Source: Leptospira fluminis (GTDB lineage: Bacteria > Spirochaetota > Leptospiria > Leptospirales > Leptospiraceae). Taken from it: 64,000 bases of DNA. The stretch is from NCBI RefSeq assembly GCF_004771275.1, contig NZ_RQEV01000018.1, positions 1 to 64,000 of the forward strand, read 5' to 3'. Under the pieces are notes generated by a model, which saw only the letters and a list, made by a program, of their open reading frames with translations, searched no databases and was not told the DNA's origin. This document shows positions 18,745 to 27,632 of this stretch, one piece after another. Position numbers and translations under genes: made by a program. The first letter of the stretch is position 1, and every line of letters starts with the position of its first letter.

Positions 18745-19569
18745 TTAGTACTTCAGAGACTCCTTCATAATGTCTACGTTCTCTTTGTAGTTTTCGTTTC
18801 CTAACTGGTCGTTATAATCGAAAATCTTCGTAAAGAGACGGTCGAAATCGTCCAGGTGCTTGATATAGAACTGTTTTTTAAAGGCGTTTCTGATCGGGTG
18901 GGTTTTGGTGTTTTCCACGCTCGCCATCAGGTATTTACCGACGCCTTTTTCACCAGGGGTTTCCGGTCTTCCGTATTCGGGATAACCGTTCTTTTGGAAA
19001 TAGATCTCCACCTTATCGTTATGAGCGGGCTGTCCGTTCGGAGTACGATCGATGATCTCGGAGATCACCTTGTCTTCGATCAGAAAATTATTTTTGTATA
19101 TTTTGCTGATCAACTTAGCCATGTTTCTCGGAGGCTCCATACGAGGATCGGGATCGTTGCTGTTTTGGCCGTCGAAATAGATCTCCATAAATTTAGCGAG
19201 TCCGCCCTGTACGATTTTTCCCTGGCCGCGCTCGTCGTCCTTAATGAAATCGTAAACTTCCACCCGTATACAGTTGTTCGCGGGATCTTCCTGGCTAACG
19301 GCAGGGACGCATTCGTCTCCGTTGGATTTTCCTTTAAACAGGACAGTGCGGAAGGGTAGGATTCGAACCTTCATCTTCATCAAGACCGTATGCCGGGTAA
19401 GTCTTTGATTCAGCTCGAAGATGCGTTCATCCAGGCCTTTTTCCGTATCTAGGATCGCCGCTCCTGCTTGGAGATCGTCCTTCTTTTGGCCTTGTTGGTT
19501 TTGTTGTTGTGCGTCCAGTAGGCCGGTTACTGCCAAAATGGCTAGGCAAAATGCGACTTTGCGTTTCAT
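18745..19569 (-). CDS. fcpB: Secreted FcpB-like flagellar filament protein
   Basis: 274 residues, about 31 kDa. Signal peptide of about 20 residues cleaved after LLDA, then a Gln-rich start (QQQNQQGQ). The mature protein is mixed helical with ERIFELNQRLTRHTVLMKMKVRILPFRTVLFKG and a C-terminal helix pair. Size, export and order of genes (metX, metY, outer-membrane protein, rsmE, zinc ribbon, this gene, fliN close by) agree with my memory of FcpB, the surface filament protein that helps coil Leptospira flagella. This is an identification by recall and context, not by search; the related FcpA is the alternative. Confidence 0.5.
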   Translation of the reverse strand: MKRKVAFCLAILAVTGLLDAQQQNQQGQKKDDLQAGAAILDTEKGLDERIFELNQRLTRHTVLMKMKVRILPFRTVLFKGKSNGDECVPAVSQEDPANNCIRVEVYDFIKDDERGQGKIVQGGLAKFMEIYFDGQNSNDPDPRMEPPRNMAKLISKIYKNNFLIEDKVISEIIDRTPNGQPAHNDKVEIYFQKNGYPEYGRPETPGEKGVGKYLMASVENTKTHPIRNAFKKQFYIKHLDDFDRLFTKIFDYNDQLGNENYKENVDIMKESLKY

Positions 19570-19704
19570 TGTCCCCTATTCCTTGGTACTTTTAGTCAGC
19601 GGATTGAAATTTTTCGGTATTCTCGAAAAATTCCTGTATATAGTATCGGAAAAATAGACTCCAGATTGAATCGGAAGATAACCTTTTTTCATGGAGGAAA
19701 ACGG

Positions 19705-21000
19705 TTATTTTCCCGTTTTAGAACTGATTTCCAAATACAGTTCATACGGTGGGGGAAGGGGCTTCAATCCTTTTTCGATCAATCGGGCAGTCCACCTACG
19801 TTCCGTAAAGTCGCAAAAATCGCGTATGTCCCGCCCGGATTTACCCTCTAATTTTTCGGAAAGCAGGATTCTTTCCTTTTCGGTTAGGTGGATCGCATAA
19901 TTTCCCAAAATCGAGCTTCTTTCCTCTAGATTCGGCAAGGGGAAGTAAATGGAACGATCGAATCGGGACAATAGGGCTCTGTCTAGATCCTGTTTTCGGT
20001 TTGTGGCACCCAAAGTTACCGATTTTTGTCCCCCGTCAAACCCATCCAATTTCCGTAATAGGACGGAAAGGATGTTTCTTGTGGCTTCGAATAGACCGTC
20101 GTCACGGGAACCGGCTAGGGAGTCGATCTCGTCTAGGAAGAGCAGGCAAGAGGGAAAAAGGGCTGCGGCGTCGAATACGTAGGCCATATTTTGGGCGCTT
20201 TCTCCGTAATATTTACTGAGGATGGATTCTACAGGAACATATACCAGGGGAATGTTCGTCATACAGGAGACCACCTTGGCCATGGAAGTCTTGCCTACAC
20301 CGGGTTCCCCTTCTAGCAAAACCGCTCTGGGTTTGGTTCTTCCCGGAAATTTACGGGTCAATTCGGCCACTTGCCGGAATGTTTCCGGAGATTTTAAAGG
20401 AAGAATGATGGATTCCAGAATCTGTCGTTTTACGTCCTCGTAGCCGGCGATGGCATCAAAGGTCATCCAGTCCCCTTTTTTCTTGGCCTCTTCCGGCTCG
20501 TAGACCTCGATTCCCAGGCGTAAAAGAAGTTCCTTGGGATTCTGCACGGATTCCCTTTTTGATTGGCGCAAATACCGGAAGAGATCGATCGCCGCAAAAA
20601 TTTCCTCTCGAGAAAAGTCTCCCTTTTTCGTGATTTCTACGCGATTTTGGGTTCTTCCGGAATAAAATCGAAATTTAGCGTTATCTAAGATGTTTCTTGT
20701 TTCGAAAAGATTTTCGTTCAGGGCCTGGAGACAATAATACCCGGGCTCGAAGGTGTGGATCCGCAGATTTTCTACGTGATTTTTTACGATTTGCAGGCAA
20801 TCTAATAATTGGGACTTTTCGATCGGAGGAATGGGAAATTCCACTTTGAGATCTTTTTTGTCCGGGAGAAAGGAGGGAAGTTCCCTTTCCGCCACTCCGG
20901 AAGAGAGGAGTTCTTTGAGCAAAAGCTCTTTGGCACGACTAAAATCCAGATGAGTTCCTGTGTTTTTGCCGCCGTTGTGGTGGGAATCTTCGGGTTTCAT
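19705..21000 (-). CDS. AAA+ ATPase of unknown substrate
   Basis: 431 residues from the ATG at 21000, which has GGAG five bases before it. The open frame continues upstream through the antisense of fliN, giving a Pro/Ala-rich stretch that is an artefact. Residues 1-160 are an unrecognised helical domain. The AAA+ core has Walker A GEPGVGKTS, the pore-like YYGES, Walker B CLLFLDEIDS, sensor 1 GATNRK and the arginine finger SRFD. The core resembles classic AAA proteins (FtsH, SpoVK, fidgetin class). It sits between the FcpB-like gene and fliN, so a role linked to flagella is possible but unproven. Confidence 0.82.
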   Translation of the reverse strand: MKPEDSHHNGGKNTGTHLDFSRAKELLLKELLSSGVAERELPSFLPDKKDLKVEFPIPPIEKSQLLDCLQIVKNHVENLRIHTFEPGYYCLQALNENLFETRNILDNAKFRFYSGRTQNRVEITKKGDFSREEIFAAIDLFRYLRQSKRESVQNPKELLLRLGIEVYEPEEAKKKGDWMTFDAIAGYEDVKRQILESIILPLKSPETFRQVAELTRKFPGRTKPRAVLLEGEPGVGKTSMAKVVSCMTNIPLVYVPVESILSKYYGESAQNMAYVFDAAALFPSCLLFLDEIDSLAGSRDDGLFEATRNILSVLLRKLDGFDGGQKSVTLGATNRKQDLDRALLSRFDRSIYFPLPNLEERSSILGNYAIHLTEKERILLSEKLEGKSGRDIRDFCDFTERRWTARLIEKGLKPLPPPYELYLEISSKTGK

Positions 21001-21082
21001 GGTTTCTCCGGAAGAATTTATCTTGTAATATCCTTCGGTACTGTCGAAGAAAATAGAAATACCCCTTGGAGGCAACCCCCTT

Positions 21083-21610
21083 ATGGGTGAAGGATCTCTT
21101 TCCCAGGACGATATCGATGCACTTCTTACCGGAGGCGGCGGCGGCGCTGCATCCGGAGGCGGGGAAGGCGGGTCCGCCGATTTTAACCTAAGTGGAGAGC
21201 TGGATTCCCTTTTGGGCGGGGATGCGGGAGCTTCCGGATCATCGGGAGGGGGTGGAGGGGCAGGTGCACCTTCCTTTGCGGACATTGCGGCCGCTCTAGG
21301 GCCTTCTTCCACACCGGCACCTCCTAAACCCAGTTCCAGGGCTTCCTCTTCTTCCAACACCGCCAACTTGAATCTTCTCCTAGATGTGAACGTGGCCTTA
21401 ACGGTGGAATTGGGACGCACGAACATGTACATCAAGGACGTGCTGGCTCTGAGCGAGGGCGCGGTAGTGGAATTGGACAATGCGGTAGGAGAGGATTTGG
21501 ACATTCTCGCGAACGGAAAGCTTGTGGGGAAGGGAAAGCTCGTCGTTTTGGACGACTATTACGGGATCCGGATCACGGAGATCGTACATCCGGATCGGAG
21601 GATGATGTAA
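21083..21610 (+). CDS. fliN: Flagellar motor switch protein FliN
   Basis: 175 residues. The C-terminal SpoA domain (about 95-172) has LLLDVNVALTVELGRTNMYIKDVLALSEGAVVELDNAVGEDLDILANGKLVGKGKLVVLDDYYGIRITEI, a textbook FliN. The N-terminus (LSQDDIDALL, residues 6-15) copies the CheY-P-binding peptide normally on FliM. Between them lies about 75 residues of Gly/Ala/Ser/Pro low-complexity linker. No CheC phosphatase domain, so it is neither typical FliY nor short FliN. It forms the lower C-ring with FliM (28616). Divergent from the AAA+ gene, 82 bases apart. Confidence 0.92.
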   Translation: MGEGSLSQDDIDALLTGGGGGAASGGGEGGSADFNLSGELDSLLGGDAGASGSSGGGGGAGAPSFADIAAALGPSSTPAPPKPSSRASSSSNTANLNLLLDVNVALTVELGRTNMYIKDVLALSEGAVVELDNAVGEDLDILANGKLVGKGKLVVLDDYYGIRITEIVHPDRRMM

Positions 21611-21680
21611 GTGAGTTTCCGGTAGAGAAATCCGAATTCGCTAGAAACGGAACCGCCATATGGACGGCTCCGTCTTTCTT

Positions 21681-22610
21681 TCAAGGCTTCGGTTCTTTTC
21701 CTAGTACGGACTTCATTACGGAAGAGAAATTAGAAAGGTCCAAAGGCAGGACTAGGTTCGTTCCTTCCTTGCCGAGTTTTTCCACCTCTTTTATGAAACG
21801 TTGAGCGATCCTGAATTGTGCGGCTTCTTTTCCGCCTTTATTCTGGATAGAAGAGGCGAGGAGGGTGATTCCCTTTGCCGTTGCAGTCGTAATGGATTCT
21901 ATCTCCTTGGCGGCACCTTCCGCTTCGTTGATTCTCTTCTGCTTTTCCCCTTCCGATTTGTTGATCGCCTCTTCTTTCACTCCCAAAGAACGATTGATCC
22001 TGGAATCCCTGTCTCCTTCGGAAAGGGAAATCTGCGCTTTTTTGGTGATCTGCGCTTTCTTTTCTCTTTCCATCGCTTCGATGACGGATTTGGGGGGAGT
22101 AATATTCACGATTTCATATCGGTTGACTCGGACTCCCCAAGGTTCGCCTGCCTGGTCCAATACTTCCAGAATCTTGCTGTTGATCACTTCCCTGGTTTCG
22201 AAGGTAGTGTCCATGTCCATGGTGCCGATAATTGCGCGCATCGTGGTCTGTACCAACTGGGTGACGGCGAATTGATAATCGTCGATTCCGTAACTGGCCT
22301 TTTGGGGATCCAATACGCGCAAATATAGGATTCCGTCCATTTCCACCTTTACGTTGTCCTTTGTGATGCAGGTTTGAGGTGGTACGTCTATCGCCTGCTC
22401 TTTCAGAGTATGATAATAGGAATCCTCGTCGATGAACGGAACCAAGAGGTGGAATCCAGCATGAAGGGTTCGGTTGTATCTTCCCAATCGTTCTACGATG
22501 ATGCATTCCTGGGCCGAAACGATCCGGATGGAACGATAAATCTTATACGCAAGGTAGAGAGTGAATGCGAACCAGAAAATTCCGGTAAAGATTTTCAGAA
22601 TGTCTTCCAT
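21681..22610 (-). CDS. SPFH/band-7 (stomatin-like) protein, second copy
   Basis: 309 residues. One N-terminal membrane helix (about 8-25), then VSAQECIIVERLGRYNRTLHAGFHLLVPFID and the band-7 core with QTCITKDNVKVEMDGILYLRV, PWGVRVNRYEIVNITPPKSV, and a charged coiled-coil (EGDRDSRINRSLGVKEEAINKSEGEKQKRINEAEGAAKEIE). It belongs to the QmcA/paraslipin group, which oligomerises into membrane microdomain cages. It lies nine bases downstream of a close paralogue and 3' of an NfeD gene, the standard pairing. Confidence 0.9.
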   Translation of the reverse strand: MEDILKIFTGIFWFAFTLYLAYKIYRSIRIVSAQECIIVERLGRYNRTLHAGFHLLVPFIDEDSYYHTLKEQAIDVPPQTCITKDNVKVEMDGILYLRVLDPQKASYGIDDYQFAVTQLVQTTMRAIIGTMDMDTTFETREVINSKILEVLDQAGEPWGVRVNRYEIVNITPPKSVIEAMEREKKAQITKKAQISLSEGDRDSRINRSLGVKEEAINKSEGEKQKRINEAEGAAKEIESITTATAKGITLLASSIQNKGGKEAAQFRIAQRFIKEVEKLGKEGTNLVLPLDLSNFSSVMKSVLGKEPKP

Positions 22611-22618
22611 GTTTCGAA

Positions 22619-23545
22619 TTACCCCTTCGTACTGCCCGTTTTCGGCAATTGGTTCGTTACTTTGGAAATCCCTTCGAAAAAGCCGGTAATTCCCGCTACC
22701 TCGATCGGAAGAACGGTCGTCTTTGATTTTTCGAAAACTTCTCCCAATCCCGTAAGATAATCCTCCGTGATTTGAAGATGAATCGCCTCCTCGCCTCCTT
22801 GTTGGCCGGCGGCGTCCGAAATCAGTTGGATTCCCTTGGCTTTAGCGGTGGCGATCAATTCGATCTCTTTTGCCTTACCTTCCGCCTCGTTTACCTTTCT
22901 AGTTTTTTCCCCTTCCGAAAGATTGATGGCTTCCTGCCTTTCTCCCATAGAACGGTTGATTCGGGCGATTTTTTCCCCTTCGGAAATCGTGATTTCGGCC
23001 CGCTTGACTCGTTCCGCTTTTACCTGCTCTTCCATTTCATGCAGGATTTCCTTAGGAGGAGAAATATTTTTAATCTCGTAACGGGTCACCTTGATTCCCC
23101 AAGGGTCCGTCGCCTCGTCCAGCGCCCGGACTACGTGAGAATTGATGTCGTCTCTCTCGGAAAAGGTATGGTCTAAAACCAATTTTCCGATTTCGGAACG
23201 CAAGGTGGTTTGCGCCAATTGCACCGTAGCGCTTCTGAAATTTTCGATTTCATACGAAGCTTTATACGGATCCACGACCCTGAGATATAGAATTCCGTCC
23301 ACCAGAATGGATACGTTATCCTTGGTGATACAGGTCTGAGGGGGAATCTCCATTGCGATCTCTTTCTGGTTTTGCCGGTACCGGACCTGGTCGATGAGCG
23401 GAATCAAAAAATGGAGTCCGGCCGGTAACGCTCCCCGAAATACTCCCAACCTCTCGACCAAAAAACTATAGTTTTGAGGAACGATGATGAAAGTCTTTCG
23501 AACCAAGTAGATCGCAGCTATGACAAATAAGGTAAAGTAAAACAT
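22619..23545 (-). CDS. SPFH/band-7 (stomatin-like) protein, first copy
   Basis: 308 residues, same architecture as its neighbour: membrane helix, VPQNYSFLVERLGVFRGALPAGLHFLIPLIDQV, QTCITKDNVSILVDGILYLRVVDP, PWGIKVTRYEIKNISPPKEI and a Glu/Lys-rich coiled coil. Long identical stretches between the two proteins show a local duplication, and divergence elsewhere suggests that both are kept. Forms hetero- or homo-oligomers at the inner membrane, by family. Starts 41 bases after the NfeD stop. Confidence 0.9.
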   Translation of the reverse strand: MFYFTLFVIAAIYLVRKTFIIVPQNYSFLVERLGVFRGALPAGLHFLIPLIDQVRYRQNQKEIAMEIPPQTCITKDNVSILVDGILYLRVVDPYKASYEIENFRSATVQLAQTTLRSEIGKLVLDHTFSERDDINSHVVRALDEATDPWGIKVTRYEIKNISPPKEILHEMEEQVKAERVKRAEITISEGEKIARINRSMGERQEAINLSEGEKTRKVNEAEGKAKEIELIATAKAKGIQLISDAAGQQGGEEAIHLQITEDYLTGLGEVFEKSKTTVLPIEVAGITGFFEGISKVTNQLPKTGSTKG

Positions 23546-23586
23546 TTCGTTTTCCGACCTCCCGTATTTTTTTATGGATTGAGCCT

Positions 23587-24060
23587 TTACGTTTCTTCCG
23601 GAAATTCCACGGGCTTCACGATAAACGTTAGATTTTCCCGCTCGATGATTTCCGCCTTCCTACCGGAAGGGATGCGCCTAGTTTTGCTTATGGCGTCCCA
23701 TTCTGTTCCTTGGAATAAAATTCTTCCACCCTTTCTTTCCACCAAAATATCTTTTGTGACGGAAACGATTCTGCCGGGACCTTCTTCCGGAGAGAGAGGG
23801 GATTTTTCGGTTCTGGAGGGAAAGAATTTTCTAAGGGTGGCGCCTCCGATCAGAATCAAAATTCCGGAAAGCGTCGCCCAAAGCGCGAATTGGATCCAAA
23901 TGTTCCAATCCAAAAAATAGGAGAGAATTCCCACCAAGACCGCCGAGATTCCTAAAAACACCACGAAGGTTCCCGGAATAAATAGCTCGCCGATCATCAG
24001 AGTTATTCCCGCTAGGATCCAGAGAGTCGAATTTCCGATACCGTTCTGTAGAAAGTCCAT
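23587..24060 (-). CDS. NfeD-family membrane protein
   Basis: 157 residues. Three to four hydrophobic helices in the first 75 residues (LWILAGITLMIGELFIPGTFVVFLGISAVLVGILSYFL... ) lead into a C-terminal OB-fold with GRIVSVTKDILVERKGGRILFQGTEWDAIS. This is the short NfeD form lacking the ClpP-class protease domain. NfeD partners SPFH proteins in membrane microdomains, and two SPFH genes follow in the same direction. First gene of a three-gene operon, divergent from the haem-binding gene. Confidence 0.88.
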   Translation of the reverse strand: MDFLQNGIGNSTLWILAGITLMIGELFIPGTFVVFLGISAVLVGILSYFLDWNIWIQFALWATLSGILILIGGATLRKFFPSRTEKSPLSPEEGPGRIVSVTKDILVERKGGRILFQGTEWDAISKTRRIPSGRKAEIIERENLTFIVKPVEFPEET

Positions 24061-24131
24061 GATTTGGTCCGAGGAAACGTTAAAATTCTATTTCCAAAAT
24101 CCCTTCCCTTCACTAGGATAGCAGGAAACCC

Positions 24132-24566
24132 ATGAAAAGAATCTTGATTCGCATAGGAATCGGATCCCTTGTCCTGTTTGCAGGATTGCAGTTTATCCCG
24201 TTGCAGTTTCCTTCGGGGAAGAATGCTAAGGAAATCCAATCGGAAGAAAGCGTCAAAAAGATTTTTCGTAAGGCCTGCTACGACTGCCATTCGGATCTGG
24301 TCAAATGGCCCTGGTATTCCCGAATTTTTCCGGTTTCCCTGTATTTGATCAGACATGTGCAGGAAGGAAAGGATGAATTGAATTTTTCCGACTGGGAGGG
24401 AATGAAGCGGAGCGAACAAGCGGATTTGGCGGAAAAGATTCTGGAAGAAATAGAAGACGGGGAAATGCCTCCTAAAGAATACGTTCTTTTGCATTCGGAA
24501 GCAAAACTGGACAAGGAAGAACTGGAGACATTGAAAGACTGGTTGCAGTCCTACACCGAAAAGTGA
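24132..24566 (+). CDS. Haem-binding domain c-type cytochrome-like protein
   Basis: 144 residues. An N-terminal signal anchor (about 7-25) exports it. The haem motif CYDCH (Cys49, Cys52, His53) is followed by SDLVKWPWYSRIFPVS, then the sixth-ligand candidate in EIEDGEMPPKEYVLLH, and a C-terminal helix. This is the pattern of the Haem_bd family of small periplasmic monohaem proteins. Electron partner unknown. It precedes argH by nine bases; I see no biochemical reason for the pairing. Confidence 0.87.
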   Translation: MKRILIRIGIGSLVLFAGLQFIPLQFPSGKNAKEIQSEESVKKIFRKACYDCHSDLVKWPWYSRIFPVSLYLIRHVQEGKDELNFSDWEGMKRSEQADLAEKILEEIEDGEMPPKEYVLLHSEAKLDKEELETLKDWLQSYTEK

Positions 24567-24575
24567 GATCGATCC

Positions 24576-25997
24576 GTGTCAGAAAAGAAGAATCAAAAAG
24601 AGAAACTCTGGGGGGGAAGGTTTAAGGGGGAGGCTGCGTCCATTCTGGAACGGATAGGCGAGTCCATTTCCTTTGACCGAAAATTGTACAAAGAGGATTT
24701 GGAAGGCAGTCGCGCTCACGCGAAGATGCTTCATAAAATCGGAATTTTGAGCCGGGAAGAATTGCAAAAGATCCTAAACGGTTTAAATACGATCGAATCC
24801 GAAATCGATTCCGGCGAATTCGTTTTTCGTTCGGAGTTGGAAGACATTCACATGCATGTGGAAGCCCGCTTGACCGAACTGGAAGGCGAGGTGGGAAAGA
24901 AATTGCATACCGGTCGTTCCCGTAACGATCAGGTGGCCCAAGACGTTCGATTGTACATCCGAAATCGGATTCTGGAAGTCCTGGACCGACTGGACTCCTT
25001 ACGAGAGTCCTTGTACCTCCAGGCGGAACGGAATATCGATACTATCATTCCCGGGTATACTCATTTGCAAGTGGCTCAACCGGTCCGGGCGTCCCATTTT
25101 TTATTGGCCTATTTTTGGATGTTTACCCGGGATAGGGATTTTTTCCAATTCGCGGCTTCCACCAACGACGAGCTTGTGCTGGGTTCCGGCGCGATGGCCG
25201 GAGTCAATTATTCGAATGATCGGGAGTTCCTCGCTTCCGAGTTGGGAGTTCCTAGGATTTCCCCGAACAGTATGGATGCCGTGAGCGGCAGAGATCATCT
25301 CCTCCAGTTTCTGTTTGCCGGAACACAATGTATGATCCACGCGTCTAGACTTTGCGAGGATCTCATTCTGTATTCCTCGCAAGAATTCGGCCTCGTCCGA
25401 CTACCGGACGGACTTACTACAGGCTCTTCTATTATGCCCCAGAAAAAAAATCCGGACATAGCGGAGTTGATCCGAGGAAAAGCGGCTCGAACGATCGGCA
25501 ATCTGAATCATATGGCGGTATTGCTAAAAGGGCTTCCCCTCACTTACAATCGGGATTTGCAGGAAGATAAGTTGGCGTTGTTCGATTGTGTGGAAACCCT
25601 TTTGATCAGCCTGGAGGGATTGGAGGAGATGATCCGAGAACTCGAATTTCGCCCTTCTCGAGGAGAGCGTTCCCTGAAGGAGGGTTTCGCGACCGCTACG
25701 GATCTGGCGGATTTTTTGGTGGGAGAAAAAGGGGTTCCGTTCCGAACGGCGCACGAGTTGGTTGGCAGACTGGTCTCGGAATGCGGCGAAAAGGGGGAGA
25801 CCCTGTTTACTATCTCCGAACAAGCCCGATCCGCGATTTCTCCTTTTTTTACGGGAAAAGAATATGATCGGGCCGTCTCGCTGGAATTATCGGCGGATAA
25901 AAAGAATAGTTTCGGAGGAACGGCTAAGGCCAGACAGATCGAACAATTGAAAATAGCATCGGAATCTTTAAAAACCTCTTCTAGGACGAAAGAATGA
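24576..25997 (+). CDS. argH: Argininosuccinate lyase
   Basis: 473 residues from a GTG at 24576. Cleaves argininosuccinate to arginine and fumarate. WGGRFKGEAASILERIGESISFD at the start, HTGRSRNDQVAQDVRLYIR near 110, and the family signature GSSIMPQKKNPD near 287 (serine-containing loop) are all intact. Length is normal. It overlaps the next gene by 4 bases (ATGA). No other arginine genes are present in the window. Confidence 0.95.
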   Translation: MSEKKNQKEKLWGGRFKGEAASILERIGESISFDRKLYKEDLEGSRAHAKMLHKIGILSREELQKILNGLNTIESEIDSGEFVFRSELEDIHMHVEARLTELEGEVGKKLHTGRSRNDQVAQDVRLYIRNRILEVLDRLDSLRESLYLQAERNIDTIIPGYTHLQVAQPVRASHFLLAYFWMFTRDRDFFQFAASTNDELVLGSGAMAGVNYSNDREFLASELGVPRISPNSMDAVSGRDHLLQFLFAGTQCMIHASRLCEDLILYSSQEFGLVRLPDGLTTGSSIMPQKKNPDIAELIRGKAARTIGNLNHMAVLLKGLPLTYNRDLQEDKLALFDCVETLLISLEGLEEMIRELEFRPSRGERSLKEGFATATDLADFLVGEKGVPFRTAHELVGRLVSECGEKGETLFTISEQARSAISPFFTGKEYDRAVSLELSADKKNSFGGTAKARQIEQLKIASESLKTSSRTKE

Positions 25998-26866
25998 ATC
26001 GCAACTTTTTCTTGGCACTCTGCTTGATCGGTATTTCGATCGAATGCAAAAATAATCCCTATTCCGAGCAAAAATACCGTCCGGAACCCTACACGCAAAG
26101 TCCGGTCGTGGTGCACCGGATGGACCAGAATTATCTGGGACTGCCGGATAAACCTGCTCTCTATGCGGTCATCCAGACCACTCAGGGGGATATGGTTCTG
26201 GAATTGTTCGACAAGGATGCTCCTAAAACCGTACAGAACTTTATCGATCTTGCTCAAGGGGAAAAGGAATTCACCGCCCGCAACGGACAAAAACAAAAGA
26301 AGCCTTTTTACGACGGTCTGACATTTCATCGTGTGATCGAAAATTTCATGATCCAGGGAGGCTGTCCGAACGGAGACGGTACCGGAGGACCCGGATACAG
26401 ATTCGAGGATGAAATCGACGCAAAATCTTTGGGCTTGGACAAGCTGAGGGTAGGCCAGCTTCCCTATTATACCGGACAATTGCAAAGGGTGGTCGTTCAG
26501 GAAATGGGAATCAAGAGCATGAGGGAATTCGAGGATAAAAAAGAGGAATTCGAAAAAAACCTGGAACAAGCCAAGGGATTGTCGGTAATGGAAATCCTAT
26601 ATCGCTTGGGATATCGATACAACGAAGTTTTAAATAGTCATCGTGCGGTAAAGGGAGCCCTTGCAATGGCGAATGCAGGGCCGAATACGAACGGCTCCCA
26701 GTTTTTCATCAATCTGGTGGATACCCCTCATTTGGACGGTTTGCACACCGTTTTCGGTCAGCTTGTTCGGGGCGGCGAAGTTGCCGATCGGATCGTGGCT
26801 TCCGGAAATTCCAAATCCTCGATCCGCAAAATACTCGTAGTGGATCGGAGAGCGACTGCTCCATGA
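25994..26866 (+). CDS. Cyclophilin-type peptidyl-prolyl isomerase lipoprotein
   Basis: 290 residues. Signal peptide with lipobox Cys18 (SIEC). The cyclophilin domain starts near residue 55: GDMVLELFDKDAPKTVQNFIDLA, FYDGLTFHRVIENFMIQGGCPNGDGTGGPGYRFEDEI, and then after a roughly 75-residue insertion (helical, KSMREFEDKKEEFEKNLEQ) resumes with GALAMANAGPNTNGSQFFINLVDTPHLDGLHTVFGQLV. Catalytic Arg of FHRVI and the GSQFFI motif are present. It folds periplasmic or surface proteins, by family. Overlaps argH at its start and the next gene at its stop. Confidence 0.9.
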   Translation: MNRNFFLALCLIGISIECKNNPYSEQKYRPEPYTQSPVVVHRMDQNYLGLPDKPALYAVIQTTQGDMVLELFDKDAPKTVQNFIDLAQGEKEFTARNGQKQKKPFYDGLTFHRVIENFMIQGGCPNGDGTGGPGYRFEDEIDAKSLGLDKLRVGQLPYYTGQLQRVVVQEMGIKSMREFEDKKEEFEKNLEQAKGLSVMEILYRLGYRYNEVLNSHRAVKGALAMANAGPNTNGSQFFINLVDTPHLDGLHTVFGQLVRGGEVADRIVASGNSKSSIRKILVVDRRATAP

Positions 26867-27471
26867 GTTCGGACGGGGAAAAAAAAATCTATTTCCTGTT
26901 CGCAAAGGAAATAAGCAATTCTAAAGGAACTGCGAAGGTGCTGGAAGCGCTCGCGGAGATTTCGCTCGGGGAAAAGGAGGAGGCGACCATCGTTAAGGAA
27001 ACGAAGGCGAGAGAGGACGTTCCTGTCGACTTCGTGACGATCGCCAAATTCTTTCGCGCCTCCCAAAAGACCAGGCAATCCCTAAATCAAGTCTACGAAG
27101 AATCCATGGCCAAATACAGTAAGGTGAATGCCATGACAACGGGAAAGCGTCGTCCGACGGAGGACGAGGTCAAGTTAAAGCAGACCTTGATGGATTATAT
27201 TCTGAAAGCGGAAGGAATCTTCGAAAGAAACGATTTGGTCGACGAATCCTTGATCAAAGAATTGAACCGTTTTTTCGAGAGTCTGGATTCCGCGGAGAAA
27301 CTTTCCGAGGCGAATATTTTCAGCCTGTACATCTCTCCGAAGACCGCAGGTCTGATTTACCCTTTATTGGATAAGATGCGGGATTGTTACCAGGAATATG
27401 GAAAATTGCAGCCTACCTTAAAACGTCTGAATCGTATCGCGGATTTTATCATCGAAGATGCGGGGACTTGA
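26863..27471 (+). CDS. Hypothetical cytoplasmic protein
   Basis: 202 residues, not recognised. No signal peptide or membrane segment. Mostly charged amphipathic helices, with runs such as AKVLEALAEISLGEKEEA and a C-terminal KMRDCYQEYGKLQPTLKRLNRIADFI. One cysteine. Start ATG overlaps the stop of the cyclophilin gene (ATGA), so it is translated from the same message as argH and the cyclophilin. Probably restricted to Leptospira, inferred from lack of any familiar motif. Confidence 0.7.
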   Translation: MSSDGEKKIYFLFAKEISNSKGTAKVLEALAEISLGEKEEATIVKETKAREDVPVDFVTIAKFFRASQKTRQSLNQVYEESMAKYSKVNAMTTGKRRPTEDEVKLKQTLMDYILKAEGIFERNDLVDESLIKELNRFFESLDSAEKLSEANIFSLYISPKTAGLIYPLLDKMRDCYQEYGKLQPTLKRLNRIADFIIEDAGT

Positions 27472-27632
27472 TTCCGCTCCGTCGTTTTGAGACGTAATTT
27501 CCTCCGAATCCTCGTATTTTTCCTGAGTTTTTGCCGGTTTCTGCCGAAAGAACTAAGAGAACCATAGGCTCAGGATCGAATTTTTCGCCCGATGGCCTTT
27601 CTAAGTTCTCTTTAAAACCTGGGTTGAACGGA

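Noticed and set aside
21001..21504. N-terminal extension of the AAA+ frame
   Set aside because: It is the antisense of fliN, rich in Pro/Ala/Ser because fliN has a Gly/Ala-rich linker; a good start with GGAG exists at 21000.
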